Positions 1 to 6,879 of a DNA stretch of 21,642 nt are shown here, in pieces; within the stretch, counting starts at the first letter, position 1, and every line of letters starts with the position of its first letter. The DNA is from a virus. The DNA lies in IMG/VR virus record IMGVR_UViG_3300027676_000013, positions 1-21,642 of that record; one strand, written 5' to 3'. The notes under the pieces were generated by a model, which had not been told where the DNA came from, did no database searches, and saw nothing but the letters and a program-made list of their open reading frames with translations. The position numbers and the translations under genes are program-made.

Positions 1-1
1 G

Positions 2-115
2 CGCGGCGACGTCAAGATCCAGATCGGCAGGAAATGGCCGCTCGCCCAAGTCGCTGACGCTCATGTCGCGCTCGAGAAGCGCGAAACGACGGGCTCGCTC
101 ATTCTCTTACCGTGA
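2..115 (+). CDS. C-terminus of zinc-type alcohol dehydrogenase/quinone oxidoreductase family protein (partial)
   Basis: The first 115 bases encode the last 37 residues of a protein whose start lies outside the window. The end has the pattern RGDVKIQIGRKWPLAQ, then ADAH, then ALEKRETTGS, then ILLP. This is the usual C-terminal signature of NADPH:quinone oxidoreductases and related MDR-family enzymes, where the final helix (A.AH..LE.R.T.GK) precedes a last beta strand. Such enzymes are cytosolic and reduce quinones or enones using NADPH. Too little is present to assign a substrate or a gene name. The gene runs in the same direction as lepB with a 133-base gap, so it is probably a separate chromosomal gene rather than part of the phage. 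Confidence 0.7.
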   Translation, partial: RGDVKIQIGRKWPLAQVADAHVALEKRETTGSLILLP

Positions 116-166
116 AGCCGGGCTGCGGCCTTTCTTGCGCCAAGTTTACGCGCCACCAGCCAGTGC

Positions 167-195
167 TTGGCGCAGGCTGACCGCCCTTGTATAGG
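167..195 (+). promoter_or_regulatory. Possible sigma70-type promoter for lepB
   Basis: TTGGCG (167-172) and TATAGG (190-195) are separated by exactly 17 bases. Each matches its consensus hexamer at four of six positions. They lie in the 133-base gap between the oxidoreductase stop and the lepB start, with no competing gene. The match is moderate, so this is a candidate only. Confidence 0.35.
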
Positions 196-205
196 AGGCG
201 CGCCG

Positions 206-219
206 GGCCGGCGCCGGCC
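206..219. repeat. Perfect 14-bp GC palindrome in the lepB leader
   Basis: GGCCGGCGCCGGCC reads the same on both strands and lies downstream of the candidate promoter and upstream of the lepB ribosome binding site. It could form a hairpin in the leader or be a protein site. In GC-rich genomes such palindromes also arise by chance. Confidence 0.4.
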
Positions 220-248
220 GGTTTCCGGATGAGACGAGGAAGGGCGTA

Positions 249-1061
249 TTGAGCCGAATGATCGAACCGAGCCTGAAGCCTGTCGAGGTCGCCGTCACGC
301 CCGCCAAGAAGGAGGAGGGCTGGTGGGAAACCATCAAGGTCATCATCGAAGCGCTGCTGATCGCGCTGGTGGTGCGCACGGTCTTGTTCCAGCCGTTCAA
401 CATTCCCTCAGGCTCGCTGGTGCCGACGCTGCTCGTCGGCGACTACCTGTTCGTCTCCAAATACGCCTACGGCTACTCGCATTTCTCGCTGCCGAGCTTT
501 CTCGATCTGGACCCCCAGGCGATGCCCGGCCGCATATTCGCCTCCGAGCCGAAGCGCGGCGACATCATCGTGTTCAAGCTGCCGAGCGACGGTCAGACCG
601 ATTACATCAAGCGGCTGATCGGCCTGCCCGGCGACAAGATCCAGGTCCTCCACGGACGGCTCATTATCAACGGCGAGGAGGTCCCGCGCGAGCCTATCGC
701 GCCCTTTCTGACCGTCAATCACTTCAACAAGCCGATGGAGGCCCCGCAGTACCTCGAGACGCTTCCCGGCGGGGTCCAGCATAAGATCATTCAGATCGAC
801 GGCGACGAGGGAACTTTCGACAACACCAAGGTCTACGAGGTGCCGCCCGGACATTATTTCATGATGGGCGACAACCGCGACAATTCGAGCGATTCAAGGC
901 TCGCGGGGGATCAGGGCGGCGTCGGCTACGTGCCGTTCGAGAACCTGATCGGCAGGGCCGAGGTCATCTTCTTCTCGATCGACGAGGGGACGCCGGCGTG
1001 GGAGGTGTGGCGTTGGCCATGGACTGTGCGCTGGGACCGCATCTTCCAACGCGTGCGTTAG
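249..1061 (+). CDS. lepB: Signal peptidase I
   Basis: Membrane-bound serine protease of 270 residues that removes signal peptides from secreted proteins at the periplasmic face. One N-terminal membrane segment is visible (about residues 31-47). Box B is PSGSLVPTL with the catalytic serine at 56, and the general-base lysine is K121 in DYIKRLIGLPGD. Box E is GDNRDNSSDSR (207-217). The residue after the catalytic serine is Leu where Met is usual (PSGSM). The TTG start at 249 is favoured because GAGGAAGGG (236-244) sits at proper spacing; the in-frame ATG at 258 would be too far from it. In many Rhizobiales lepB is followed directly by rnc (ribonuclease III), but here phage sequence begins right after the stop codon, so the usual gene order is broken. 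The gene itself looks intact. Confidence 0.96.
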   Translation: MSRMIEPSLKPVEVAVTPAKKEEGWWETIKVIIEALLIALVVRTVLFQPFNIPSGSLVPTLLVGDYLFVSKYAYGYSHFSLPSFLDLDPQAMPGRIFASEPKRGDIIVFKLPSDGQTDYIKRLIGLPGDKIQVLHGRLIINGEEVPREPIAPFLTVNHFNKPMEAPQYLETLPGGVQHKIIQIDGDEGTFDNTKVYEVPPGHYFMMGDNRDNSSDSRLAGDQGGVGYVPFENLIGRAEVIFFSIDEGTPAWEVWRWPWTVRWDRIFQRVR

Positions 1062-1548
1062 ACGCCAGCAAACGGGCTCCCGCGAGCGACCCGGAAGCCG
1101 TTGAAGTAAGCGCGCCGTTCGTAGGGGGCGAATATCCGGCCGACGGAATAGAGACGCTCGCGAGGTAAACAGCGCTAATCGCGTTGGGCGCCAGCACAGG
1201 CTCGACAAAGCCGCCGAAGCTCTTCACCAGTTGAAATGCAGTGGTGGTGCCGTCGCCGGTCTCTATGCCTTGGCCAGTGACGCTGTTGTCGTCGGCATCT
1301 GTATAAAGAAAGCTGTCAAACGATCCTTGGCGTGCATTGAAAAAGCCGATAAGTGTTTGAAAATCCTCAGGGGATACTAGAGAGCGCAGGACGTTCACAT
1401 CTGCGCTCCATTCGTACAAAGGCGCCGTCATGTATGCGAGACGCACTTGCTTGCCGCTTATCGATTTCTGCGTGTCGGTGTCCCACACGGGCGTGCGCAC
1501 CACCGGGTAGCCCATGCCCGCAAGCACCGGCATAGTGGCTGTGGACAT
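964..1548 (-). CDS. DUF2460 distal tail protein, 3'-truncated at the phage/chromosome junction
   Basis: Residues 1-160 match the DUF2460 family (TIGR02217), the distal tail component that follows the tape measure in gene transfer agents (gp12) and many alphaproteobacterial siphophages. Recognisable parts are the early PVVRTPVWDT and Q.R..Y..APLYEW stretches, FFNARQGSFDSFLYTD at 70-84, and FQLVKSFGGFVEPV at 105-118. Family members usually run to about 210 residues, with a final strand region rich in aromatics. Here the phage-like sequence stops near residue 161 and the frame runs on for about 33 residues of Arg/Pro/Ser-rich sequence that is simply lepB read backwards (964-1061). The true family C-terminus is therefore missing and the product is probably non-functional. 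It starts 24 bases after the tape measure stop. The following baseplate genes expected for this tail type (DUF2163, NlpC/P60, receptor binding) are absent. Confidence 0.85.
   Translation of the reverse strand: MSTATMPVLAGMGYPVVRTPVWDTDTQKSISGKQVRLAYMTAPLYEWSADVNVLRSLVSPEDFQTLIGFFNARQGSFDSFLYTDADDNSVTGQGIETGDGTTTAFQLVKSFGGFVEPVLAPNAISAVYLASVSIPSAGYSPPTNGALTSTASGSLAGARLLASNARVGRCGPSAQSMANATPPTPASPRRSRRR
1059..1075. other. Chromosome/phage junction
   Basis: Host sequence (lepB on the plus strand, stop at 1059-1061) meets phage tail sequence (the DUF2460 frame on the minus strand, recognisable down to about 1066). The junction must lie within roughly 15 bases of the lepB stop. No integrase, tRNA or obvious attachment repeat is present here. 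The exact breakpoint cannot be fixed from this sequence alone. Confidence 0.65.
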
Positions 1549-1572
1549 CGGTCATCCGTTTATGATTGAGGG

Positions 1573-3954
1573 TTAGTTTCTTGCGGCGTTGACGAGTCCG
1601 CTATGACCGTTGCGGATCTGGCCGGCAATGATATTTCCGATGTTCACGGCATTGCCTTGCAGGAACTGAAGGCCGGTTTGGGTATCGATTGCCTGAATCG
1701 TGAAATTTAAAGTCGTCTGGCCTGCCGCGCCACCGCTTATACTTGCCGACCCGGAACGAAATGTTTGTGCTGAATTCGCTGGGATCACCATCTCCCCGGC
1801 ATGGAGGAATGCCAAGCCATTCTGAGGTATGCTCCATGCCCCCACATCCAGTGAAGCGACACCAACAGCCGTGGCTGCGCCGCCGATACCGAAAATACTT
1901 GCACCCCCGCCCGCACCTTCGGCAAAAGTGTTTGCAATCGTGGCCGTGGTATTCGCAAGCGTTGCGGTGGAAAGACCACCGATTACTGTCCCGCTCGTTT
2001 CTTGGATGGCAAAGCCTGTAGTGAGCGTATCGGCGGTAATCAACTGGCTGGCGGTATTGCCGGTAACGGCTGCGCTCAGTGTGGTCAATATGGCAGTGAG
2101 CGCATTTTGGTTATTGGGCTGCGAGCCGCCGAGCATGGTCGGAACGCCAGCGCCAAGCGCTTGCGCGATATTGCTCCCGGAGCCGAATGCCGCCTGAGCC
2201 GCCTCGAACGCGGTCCATTTCAAAAGCATCTTTGCGATGTCTTCGATGAAGCTTTCCGCCAGTCTGTCGAAGACCTTCGCCACCGCTTCACCCCATGTTT
2301 GCGTCCCCTGAAGGACGCCCTGGAGCATTTGGTCCATGTCTTTGTCGATGGTGTCGAAGAAAGACTTATAGGCTTCCTGTGTCTTTTTTACTTCAGCTAA
2401 CTGCGCCTCAGCGGCCTGAGCGTCAAGCTTTGCCAGCTCCGCATTGTACTTGGCGGCTACGGCAAGCTTTTCATCCTCAACTTTGTTCCATTGCTGCTCG
2501 TCCAGATCGCCGTATTGCTCCTCGTCCTGGAGCGCCTGGATGTCCAGCGCATAAGCTTGGGCCGCGAAGTCCTTAAGCGAATCTATCTTCTGCGCGTTCG
2601 TGATTACCTGCTGAGCGACTTCCTGATCGAGCAGCTCGGTTTTCTGCTGGAGAGCGAATTTATCGAGCGCAAGCTGGTCTTGAATATCCTGCTTGTAGAG
2701 CGCCGCCGTACCGTCTTGGCCACTGCCAGTTCCTGTGGGTGCATCTTTCAGCTTTGTCTTTGGCGTAGTTGGAGAAGCCTGCTGCGCTGCACCTGTCAGC
2801 GCCGCCCACATCTCGTTTGCGCGTTCTTGGAGTCTGGCCCACGATATTATCGTGTCATCGGCGAACTCATCCGCAGCTTTACCCATCTCACGCATGCCAG
2901 CCGCCCAATCGGCCTGCATCTGTTTGACGGCACCCTTATAATCCTCCTCGATTTCGCCCCAGTGACCAGTGAGCGCATGTGCGATCGCATTACCCAGACC
3001 TACAAATAAGTCCTTAATGGCCGCCACAACAACATCCGCCATCGTCTTCAGATCGAAGAATGCGAGACCGAGCCCTTCGATTGCAGTCTTCGCGGTGACA
3101 ATGCCACTCTCAATGCCCATCACCAGGCCGTCAAAGGCGCCCTCGACGAGGATAATAATTTCGCGCATCGAACCGCCGCTTTTTGCGGCTTGGGTAAACC
3201 ATTGGGCAAGATCCGACATGCCGTTCACCACCGCATTGATAGCGGGAATGAATTGGGAGAACAGGTTAACGGAAACCCCTTCAAGACTCGCTTCCATTAC
3301 AACTATATTCTGGTGCGTCTTTGCAAACGCCTCTGCCGTTTCCTGAGAAAGTATCGATCCGGTTTGCTGGGCGGTGACGCCCATCCTTTGGAGGCCTCCG
3401 CTGCCCTGATCGAGCAACGGAATCATTTGGCCCCAAGTCCGACCCCCGAGGTCAACAGCGTAGGCATATTTCGTCGCGCCGTCTGCCGACTCCGCGAAAG
3501 CATCCGCAACCTGTCCCAGCAATTGATCGGGTGTTTTCGTCTTTAAGTCCTGAAGGCTGATTCCGAGATTATGGAATGCCTCGTAGGCCTTACCCGTTCC
3601 GCTCTGCGCCTCGGCAATGTTGCGCTCGAAGCGCCCCATGCTCATCGCCATGCTCTCGGCATCCCCGCCGGTCATCTTCGCGGCGAAGCCAAGCTTCTGC
3701 ACTTCTTCGACACTCATGCCTAGCATGGATGACATGCGTATGGCCTGCTCACCGAGATCGCTCATGCGTTCGGCATAGCCGGCAATCTGGTCTACAGCGA
3801 AAAGCTCCGCAATAGCCGTCCCCACCCCAGTGAAAGTAGATCTGATACTGGCCGCCGAGTCGGCCAGAGATTCTATCTGAGCCTTGACATCGTTAACTCC
3901 CGCGATGATGCCTTCGATATTCGCACCAAATTTAACGCTGACATCGTCGGCCAC
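1573..3954 (-). CDS. Tail tape measure protein
   Basis: A 793-residue protein that sets tail length and is packed inside the tail tube. The GTG start at 3954 is chosen because GAGGA lies 8 bases upstream and the resulting N-terminus, MADDVSVKFGANIEGIIAGV, is typical of tape measure proteins; a TTG at 3969 lacks such support. The protein has long Ala/Gln-rich helical stretches, a hydrophobic part near residues 270-330 (LVMGIESGIV to AIAHALTGHW), and a charged coiled region around 420-530. Near the C-terminus it has DVGAWSIPQNGLAFLHAGEMVIPA, split here as DVGAWSIP and LAFLHAGEMVIPA, a module common at tape measure C-termini. It follows the GT chaperone frame by 4 bases, the standard order. If length scales with tail length at about 1.5 angstrom per residue, the tail would be about 120 nm. 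Confidence 0.93.
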   Translation of the reverse strand: MADDVSVKFGANIEGIIAGVNDVKAQIESLADSAASIRSTFTGVGTAIAELFAVDQIAGYAERMSDLGEQAIRMSSMLGMSVEEVQKLGFAAKMTGGDAESMAMSMGRFERNIAEAQSGTGKAYEAFHNLGISLQDLKTKTPDQLLGQVADAFAESADGATKYAYAVDLGGRTWGQMIPLLDQGSGGLQRMGVTAQQTGSILSQETAEAFAKTHQNIVVMEASLEGVSVNLFSQFIPAINAVVNGMSDLAQWFTQAAKSGGSMREIIILVEGAFDGLVMGIESGIVTAKTAIEGLGLAFFDLKTMADVVVAAIKDLFVGLGNAIAHALTGHWGEIEEDYKGAVKQMQADWAAGMREMGKAADEFADDTIISWARLQERANEMWAALTGAAQQASPTTPKTKLKDAPTGTGSGQDGTAALYKQDIQDQLALDKFALQQKTELLDQEVAQQVITNAQKIDSLKDFAAQAYALDIQALQDEEQYGDLDEQQWNKVEDEKLAVAAKYNAELAKLDAQAAEAQLAEVKKTQEAYKSFFDTIDKDMDQMLQGVLQGTQTWGEAVAKVFDRLAESFIEDIAKMLLKWTAFEAAQAAFGSGSNIAQALGAGVPTMLGGSQPNNQNALTAILTTLSAAVTGNTASQLITADTLTTGFAIQETSGTVIGGLSTATLANTTATIANTFAEGAGGGASIFGIGGAATAVGVASLDVGAWSIPQNGLAFLHAGEMVIPANSAQTFRSGSASISGGAAGQTTLNFTIQAIDTQTGLQFLQGNAVNIGNIIAGQIRNGHSGLVNAARN

Positions 3955-3958
3955 GTGG

Positions 3959-4216
3959 CTATTCCTCAATATCGGGTTGCGTCATGAATCCGGGCAGTAT
4001 CGGCTCGCGCTTCTCTTTCGGATCGTCGCTGCTCTCGACACCAAGCCACGCCTTGAACAGCTGGTTGATCTGCCCGATAGAAACGTGCGGAGGAGGGTTC
4101 TTCTTCCACATGCGCCCGAAGGCTTCGAGCTTCTGGAACGTCATGGTTTCCCAGATGTAGTCCCAGGTCCAGCCCGTGGCCATCACCACGAAGGCGGTCA
4201 GTTCGTCGAAGTCTGG
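3959..4216 (-). CDS. Tail assembly chaperone GT extension, reached by -1 frameshift
   Basis: This frame has the Trp-rich sequence typical of the T half of lambda GT-like chaperones (DFDELTAFVVMATGWTWDY, then IWETM and MWKKNPPPHVSIGQ). The family-like part begins upstream of the first in-frame ATG (4189) and overlaps the end of the G gene (stop 4198), so it is best read as the C-terminal half of a frameshift product. A slip at the C run (4215-4219) would give about 194 residues: 109 from G and 85 from this frame. GT-type proteins bind the tape measure and recruit tail tube subunits and are absent from the finished virion. The arrangement before the tape measure gene is the normal one for long-tailed phages. 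Confidence 0.8.
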   Translation of the reverse strand, partial: PDFDELTAFVVMATGWTWDYIWETMTFQKLEAFGRMWKKNPPPHVSIGQINQLFKAWLGVESSDDPKEKREPILPGFMTQPDIEE

Positions 4217-4542
4217 GGGCTCGCCGCCCCCGTCGCTTCCCCCGGCGATTGCGCCTTCATATTGGTTTGCGCGGCAACTACCAGCGCGGCGGCGATCATT
4301 TCATGAAGGTGCATGCGCAGGTCGAGAAACCCGTCCTCAGTAAGGCCGCCCTTGTTGGCTATCCCCAGATACACGATGCGCCCAAGATTCAGTATCGACT
4401 CCTCATCAAGCCTGTTCTCGCGGATAGCCTGGAACGTCTTGTCCACCAGCGGCACGATCTTCGCCGCATTGCGGAAGGTCACCGGCGGCACGTCATACGT
4501 CTGCCCGGCGAGGATGACGGTCTTGGTTTCTGCGGTGCTCAT
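4198..4542 (-). CDS. Tail assembly chaperone (gpG-like)
   Basis: A 114-residue protein in the position of the shorter tail chaperone, between the tail tube and the tape measure. It opens with MSTAETKTVILAGQTYDVPP and contains NAAKIVPLVDKTF and a helical LRMHLHEMIAAALVVAAQTN segment, ending in a disordered Ala/Ser/Pro tail. Such N-terminal beta-hairpins followed by helices are common in TAC proteins of this class. The start is supported by GGAG six bases upstream of the ATG. A fraction of ribosomes is expected to slip at its end into the GT frame. The function is inferred mainly from position and from the character of the downstream overlapping frame. Confidence 0.8.
   Translation of the reverse strand: MSTAETKTVILAGQTYDVPPVTFRNAAKIVPLVDKTFQAIRENRLDEESILNLGRIVYLGIANKGGLTEDGFLDLRMHLHEMIAAALVVAAQTNMKAQSPGEATGAASPQTSTN
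4214..4231 (-). promoter_or_regulatory. Probable -1 frameshift region between tail chaperones G and GT
   Basis: In the minus-strand message the end of the G gene contains a run of five G (4227-4231) and a run of five C (4215-4219). The GT frame is -1 relative to G, and either run would let the P-site tRNA re-pair after slipping back one base. Neither site is a textbook heptamer, so the exact slip point is uncertain. G/GT frameshifting itself is a conserved feature of long-tailed phages. Confidence 0.6.
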
Positions 4543-4571
4543 CGGAATCTCCGTTCCAGGATTGAAGGTTT

Positions 4572-4979
4572 TTAAGGCTTAACGATAGGCGGCGTGCGCA
4601 GGTGCTCTGGCATTGGCTTGAGTTGCTTCAGGAAATCGGAGTGACGAACAGTGCCGTCCTCCTTGATCTCCATCGGCTCGTGGATGACGTTCTTGTAGAG
4701 CGGATCTTTATCCAAATTCAGCTTATGCAGCAGCGGCAATACCACGAGACGCTGACGCTTGATTTCTTTGATACTGTTGCCGACAATCATCGGTTCCATG
4801 CGCTCAAGTCTCCGGCTCTTTATCTTGCGTAGGATGAAACGGAAAATATCCATCACCTCAGATTCGCTTCGACGGTATGTCTTACATACCTTCTCGATGG
4901 AAACGTCATTGAGCAGGTTACTGAATATCAGCACGCGATCGTCATTTTCGCGAGCTTCCTTTAAAGCGGCGACATCCAT
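4572..4979 (-). CDS. Helix-turn-helix-like phage protein in the tail operon
   Basis: A 135-residue protein of unknown function whose start overlaps the tail tube stop as TGATG, showing translational coupling. Residues 27-50 (SIEKVCKTYRRSESEVMDIF and on) look like a helix-turn-helix: the SIEKVCKTY half would be the first helix and RSESEVMDIF the second. A basic helix follows (RKIKSRRLERM, then KEIKRQRLVVLPLLHKL). It carries no tail-protein signature that I recognise. Its position between the tail tube and the chaperones is odd for a DNA-binding protein; a minor structural role, or a late feedback regulator, are both possible. The C-terminal 30 residues are Pro-rich (PMPEHLRTPPIVKP). The coding frame is clear, the function is not. 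Confidence 0.75.
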   Translation of the reverse strand: MDVAALKEARENDDRVLIFSNLLNDVSIEKVCKTYRRSESEVMDIFRFILRKIKSRRLERMEPMIVGNSIKEIKRQRLVVLPLLHKLNLDKDPLYKNVIHEPMEIKEDGTVRHSDFLKQLKPMPEHLRTPPIVKP

Positions 4980-5755
4980 CAGCCGAGCACAGGCATGCTG
5001 ATGATACCCAGATTGTTTGCCGCATTCACGAATGCGCCGAATTCAAGGGTGGGCATATTGAAATCGCCTATCTTGGTGTCCCACAGATCCAGAGACTCCG
5101 GCACGCACTGATAAAGCTGGATATTCGTTTGCAAAGCTTGGTAGCTCGCACCCATCATCATCTGGAAGGCGTTTGCTGCTCCCGCAGAAGTGTTGCTGAG
5201 TGTGATCGTATCGCCGACAGACGCCAGCGTATACGCGTAGGAGATGAACACCGCAGCGCTCGCGTCCGCAGAATAGAATGTGTAAACGCCCGTCGTGGTG
5301 TTCACAGAATACTGGCCGGCGGCCGCAACAGAGGATACCCTAGTCAACGGCTCTCCCGTTGCCTGATAAATCACACCAAGGTCGAGGGCGAATGTAGCGG
5401 CGTTGGTGACCGTGATTGTGTAGGTGCTGCTGCCAGGAACATTATCCGCCTCGTTGTTTTGCACGATGGTCTGTCCGGCGTTCATCAGTGAGTTGTTAGC
5501 GCCGCCGATGAAATCGCGCACCAGACGGGGGCTGGACTCAGCAAACTTGATCTTGCCGCTGATCTTAATACTTGCTCTCCCTACGGCCTGCGCGAACACA
5601 TTTTGCCCAAAAAGCTCTTTATTTGAGGACTTTAGCGAAAGTGAGGACGACTGAAGTACCCGGATCTGCGTAGGCGTGGGATTCGTGTCGCTGTCGATCT
5701 GGAACGCATAGCCGGAATTGAACGGCGTCGAGGGCCAGTTATTCTGGGTCGTCAT
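4979..5755 (-). CDS. Tail tube (major tail) protein with inserted beta-domain
   Basis: A 258-residue protein identified as the tube subunit by its position (after the tail terminator, before the chaperones) and by sequence: NPTPTQIRVLQSSSLSLK, FGQNVFAQAVGRASIKISGK, and near the end WDTKIGDFNMPTLEFGAF. These match the phage tail tube family that begins with residues comparing the protein to a reference feature and ends in a beta strand. Residues 101-176 are an extra beta-rich domain (NEADNVPGSS, YTITV, then GQYSV, GVYTF, ISYAY) that also occurs in the head-tail connector of this phage. It probably decorates the tube surface. The start has AAGGAG eight bases upstream. Confidence 0.85.
   Translation of the reverse strand: MTTQNNWPSTPFNSGYAFQIDSDTNPTPTQIRVLQSSSLSLKSSNKELFGQNVFAQAVGRASIKISGKIKFAESSPRLVRDFIGGANNSLMNAGQTIVQNNEADNVPGSSTYTITVTNAATFALDLGVIYQATGEPLTRVSSVAAAGQYSVNTTTGVYTFYSADASAAVFISYAYTLASVGDTITLSNTSAGAANAFQMMMGASYQALQTNIQLYQCVPESLDLWDTKIGDFNMPTLEFGAFVNAANNLGIISMPVLG
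5228..5455 (-). repeat. Beta-domain copy 1 (in tail tube)
   Basis: Encodes residues 101-176 of the tail tube. It shares the ordered motifs NEA..VP, YT..V, A.D.GV.Y, GQYSV, GVYTF.SAD and ISY.Y with the connector protein domain encoded at 7060-7284. The two domains are of nearly the same length and align almost without gaps. Confidence 0.75.
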
Positions 5756-5785
5756 GGGGTGTTCTCCTTGAGGAAGAAGAGGGGG

Positions 5786-6217
5786 TTAAACTGTTGCGAG
5801 GATTTTAATGGGGATTACTGCGATGCCATCGCCGTCCAGATCGCCGGGGTCTTTCATGATCTTGCCGTCGATCCAGACATGCGAAACGAGGCCGCCGAGC
5901 GTTTGCCGCTTCGTTACGATGCTTGGCGCGAGCGCTGCGTCAACAGCGTCAATGAGCGGATTGAGTATGGAAATCGGCGTGATGCCGCTGTCCATTCCGG
6001 GAGCCGTGTAAATGTACAGATCGACGTTCATTTCCACGATAGGCAGGTATTGTTTGCCGTTCGTGTACGTGTCATCGCGCTCGTATTGAAAGATCGCGGG
6101 CTTATCCGCCGGGGATAGCGAACTCCAAAGTTGGAGCCTGCGGGACGCAGTCACGAATGATGCGGAGCCGGATACCAGGTTGAACAGCGCCGTCATGATG
6201 CTCTCTCTGGAGTTCAT
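5786..6217 (-). CDS. Tail terminator / head-tail joining protein
   Basis: A 143-residue protein placed between the HK97-gp10-like gene and the tail tube, the standard location of the tail terminator (lambda gpU-like). The sequence has MTALFNLVSGSASFVTASRR, LPIVEMNVDLYIYT and LIDAVDAALAPS followed by GGLVSHVWIDGKIM, a pattern common in this family, with alternating strands and one amphipathic helix. Tail terminators form a ring that ends tube growth and docks the tail to the head. It overlaps the upstream stop as ATGA, which favours the start at 6217; an internal ATG at 6196 (MTALFNL) is possible. The family match is by order and general sequence rather than a diagnostic motif. Confidence 0.75.
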   Translation of the reverse strand: MNSRESIMTALFNLVSGSASFVTASRRLQLWSSLSPADKPAIFQYERDDTYTNGKQYLPIVEMNVDLYIYTAPGMDSGITPISILNPLIDAVDAALAPSIVTKRQTLGGLVSHVWIDGKIMKDPGDLDGDGIAVIPIKILATV

Positions 6218-6690
6218 TCACGCGCTGCGCCCTTCACCGCCTGTTCGTAACTGCTCTGGATTTCCGGTTTCATGGCATCGAAGGCCTCGCCCATGTAGTG
6301 CGCGCCTTTGATGGTCGAGCCGGGGTGGTGCACGCGCTTGAAGAACACCTGCTTGCCGCCCATATTGAACGCCAGCGCCTTGCCGTTTACCGCCTCGATG
6401 ATGTGCGCCTTGGTCTGGCCTCCGAATTCCTGAATCCGCGCATATGGGAGGCCGCTGGAGAAAACGCGCCCGCTCACCTCGTTTGTCGAGTTCGTGACCT
6501 GCTCGAATATGGAGCGCACCAGCTTGCCGGTGCGGATATTGAGCAGCTTGTTCGTCAGGTTCTGCTGGACTTTGCTCTTGAGCTTTTCGGCGAGAGTGTA
6601 TGTAGTTTTCAGGATGCGCGCGCGTAGCTTATCAGGCATAACAGCCAGGCGTGCCATGATGGCGCGGTCGTCTATCTGGACATCGAGCAT
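6214..6690 (-). CDS. HK97 gp10-like head-tail joining / virion morphogenesis protein
   Basis: A 158-residue protein of the HK97-gp10 type. Typical elements are the helical N-terminus (KLRARILKTTYTLAEKLKSK), the NIRTGKLVRSIF segment that matches the family's TG.L..SI motif, and YARIQEFGGQTK, the family's YA.I.E.GG motif. Members act between the connector and the tail terminator during joining. The start is preceded by TAGGGCAGC, which supplies an AGGG binding site and includes the stop of the 58-residue gene upstream. It ends in a four-base ATGA overlap with the tail terminator gene. Confidence 0.9.
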   Translation of the reverse strand: MLDVQIDDRAIMARLAVMPDKLRARILKTTYTLAEKLKSKVQQNLTNKLLNIRTGKLVRSIFEQVTNSTNEVSGRVFSSGLPYARIQEFGGQTKAHIIEAVNGKALAFNMGGKQVFFKRVHHPGSTIKGAHYMGEAFDAMKPEIQSSYEQAVKGAARE

Positions 6691-6696
6691 GCTGCC

Positions 6697-6873
6697 CTAC
6701 TTCTCGGTAGAAATTCGCTTATGCTTCTTCGGCGTGGGCCAGTTGCCGGTTTTTATGAAGCTATAGAAATGATCTACAATCACCGTTGTCTGCTCGGGCT
6801 TGCCGCCTATCTGGATTGCCATCTCAAGGCATTTAAGCCGTATCTCTTCGTCTGCTTTCATGAGGTAATCCAT
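6697..6873 (-). CDS. Small phage protein, 58 residues
   Basis: This short frame fills the gap between the connector and the gp10-like gene, starting 6 bases after one stop and ending 6 bases before the next start. Its sequence begins MDYLMKADEEIRLKCLEMAI and continues QIGGKPEQTTVIVDHFYSFI, ending KTGNWPTPKKHKRIST. Small acidic-helix proteins with an ADEEIRL..LE.A pattern followed by a G and a Y..F segment are frequent in phage structural operons, but their role is unknown to me. No strong ribosome binding site is visible, so translation may be coupled to the connector gene. The tight packing and protein-like composition support it as real. Confidence 0.75.
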   Translation of the reverse strand: MDYLMKADEEIRLKCLEMAIQIGGKPEQTTVIVDHFYSFIKTGNWPTPKKHKRISTEK

Positions 6874-6879
6874 GCTGAG

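Noticed and set aside
1059-1075. attL site at the lepB 3' end
   Set aside because: No second copy of the lepB end and no integrase are visible, and a structural gene is cut, which does not fit normal integration.
894-1208. Alternative minus-strand frame at the junction
   Set aside because: It is rich in Arg/Leu/Pro without any motif and overlaps lepB and the DUF2460 frame.
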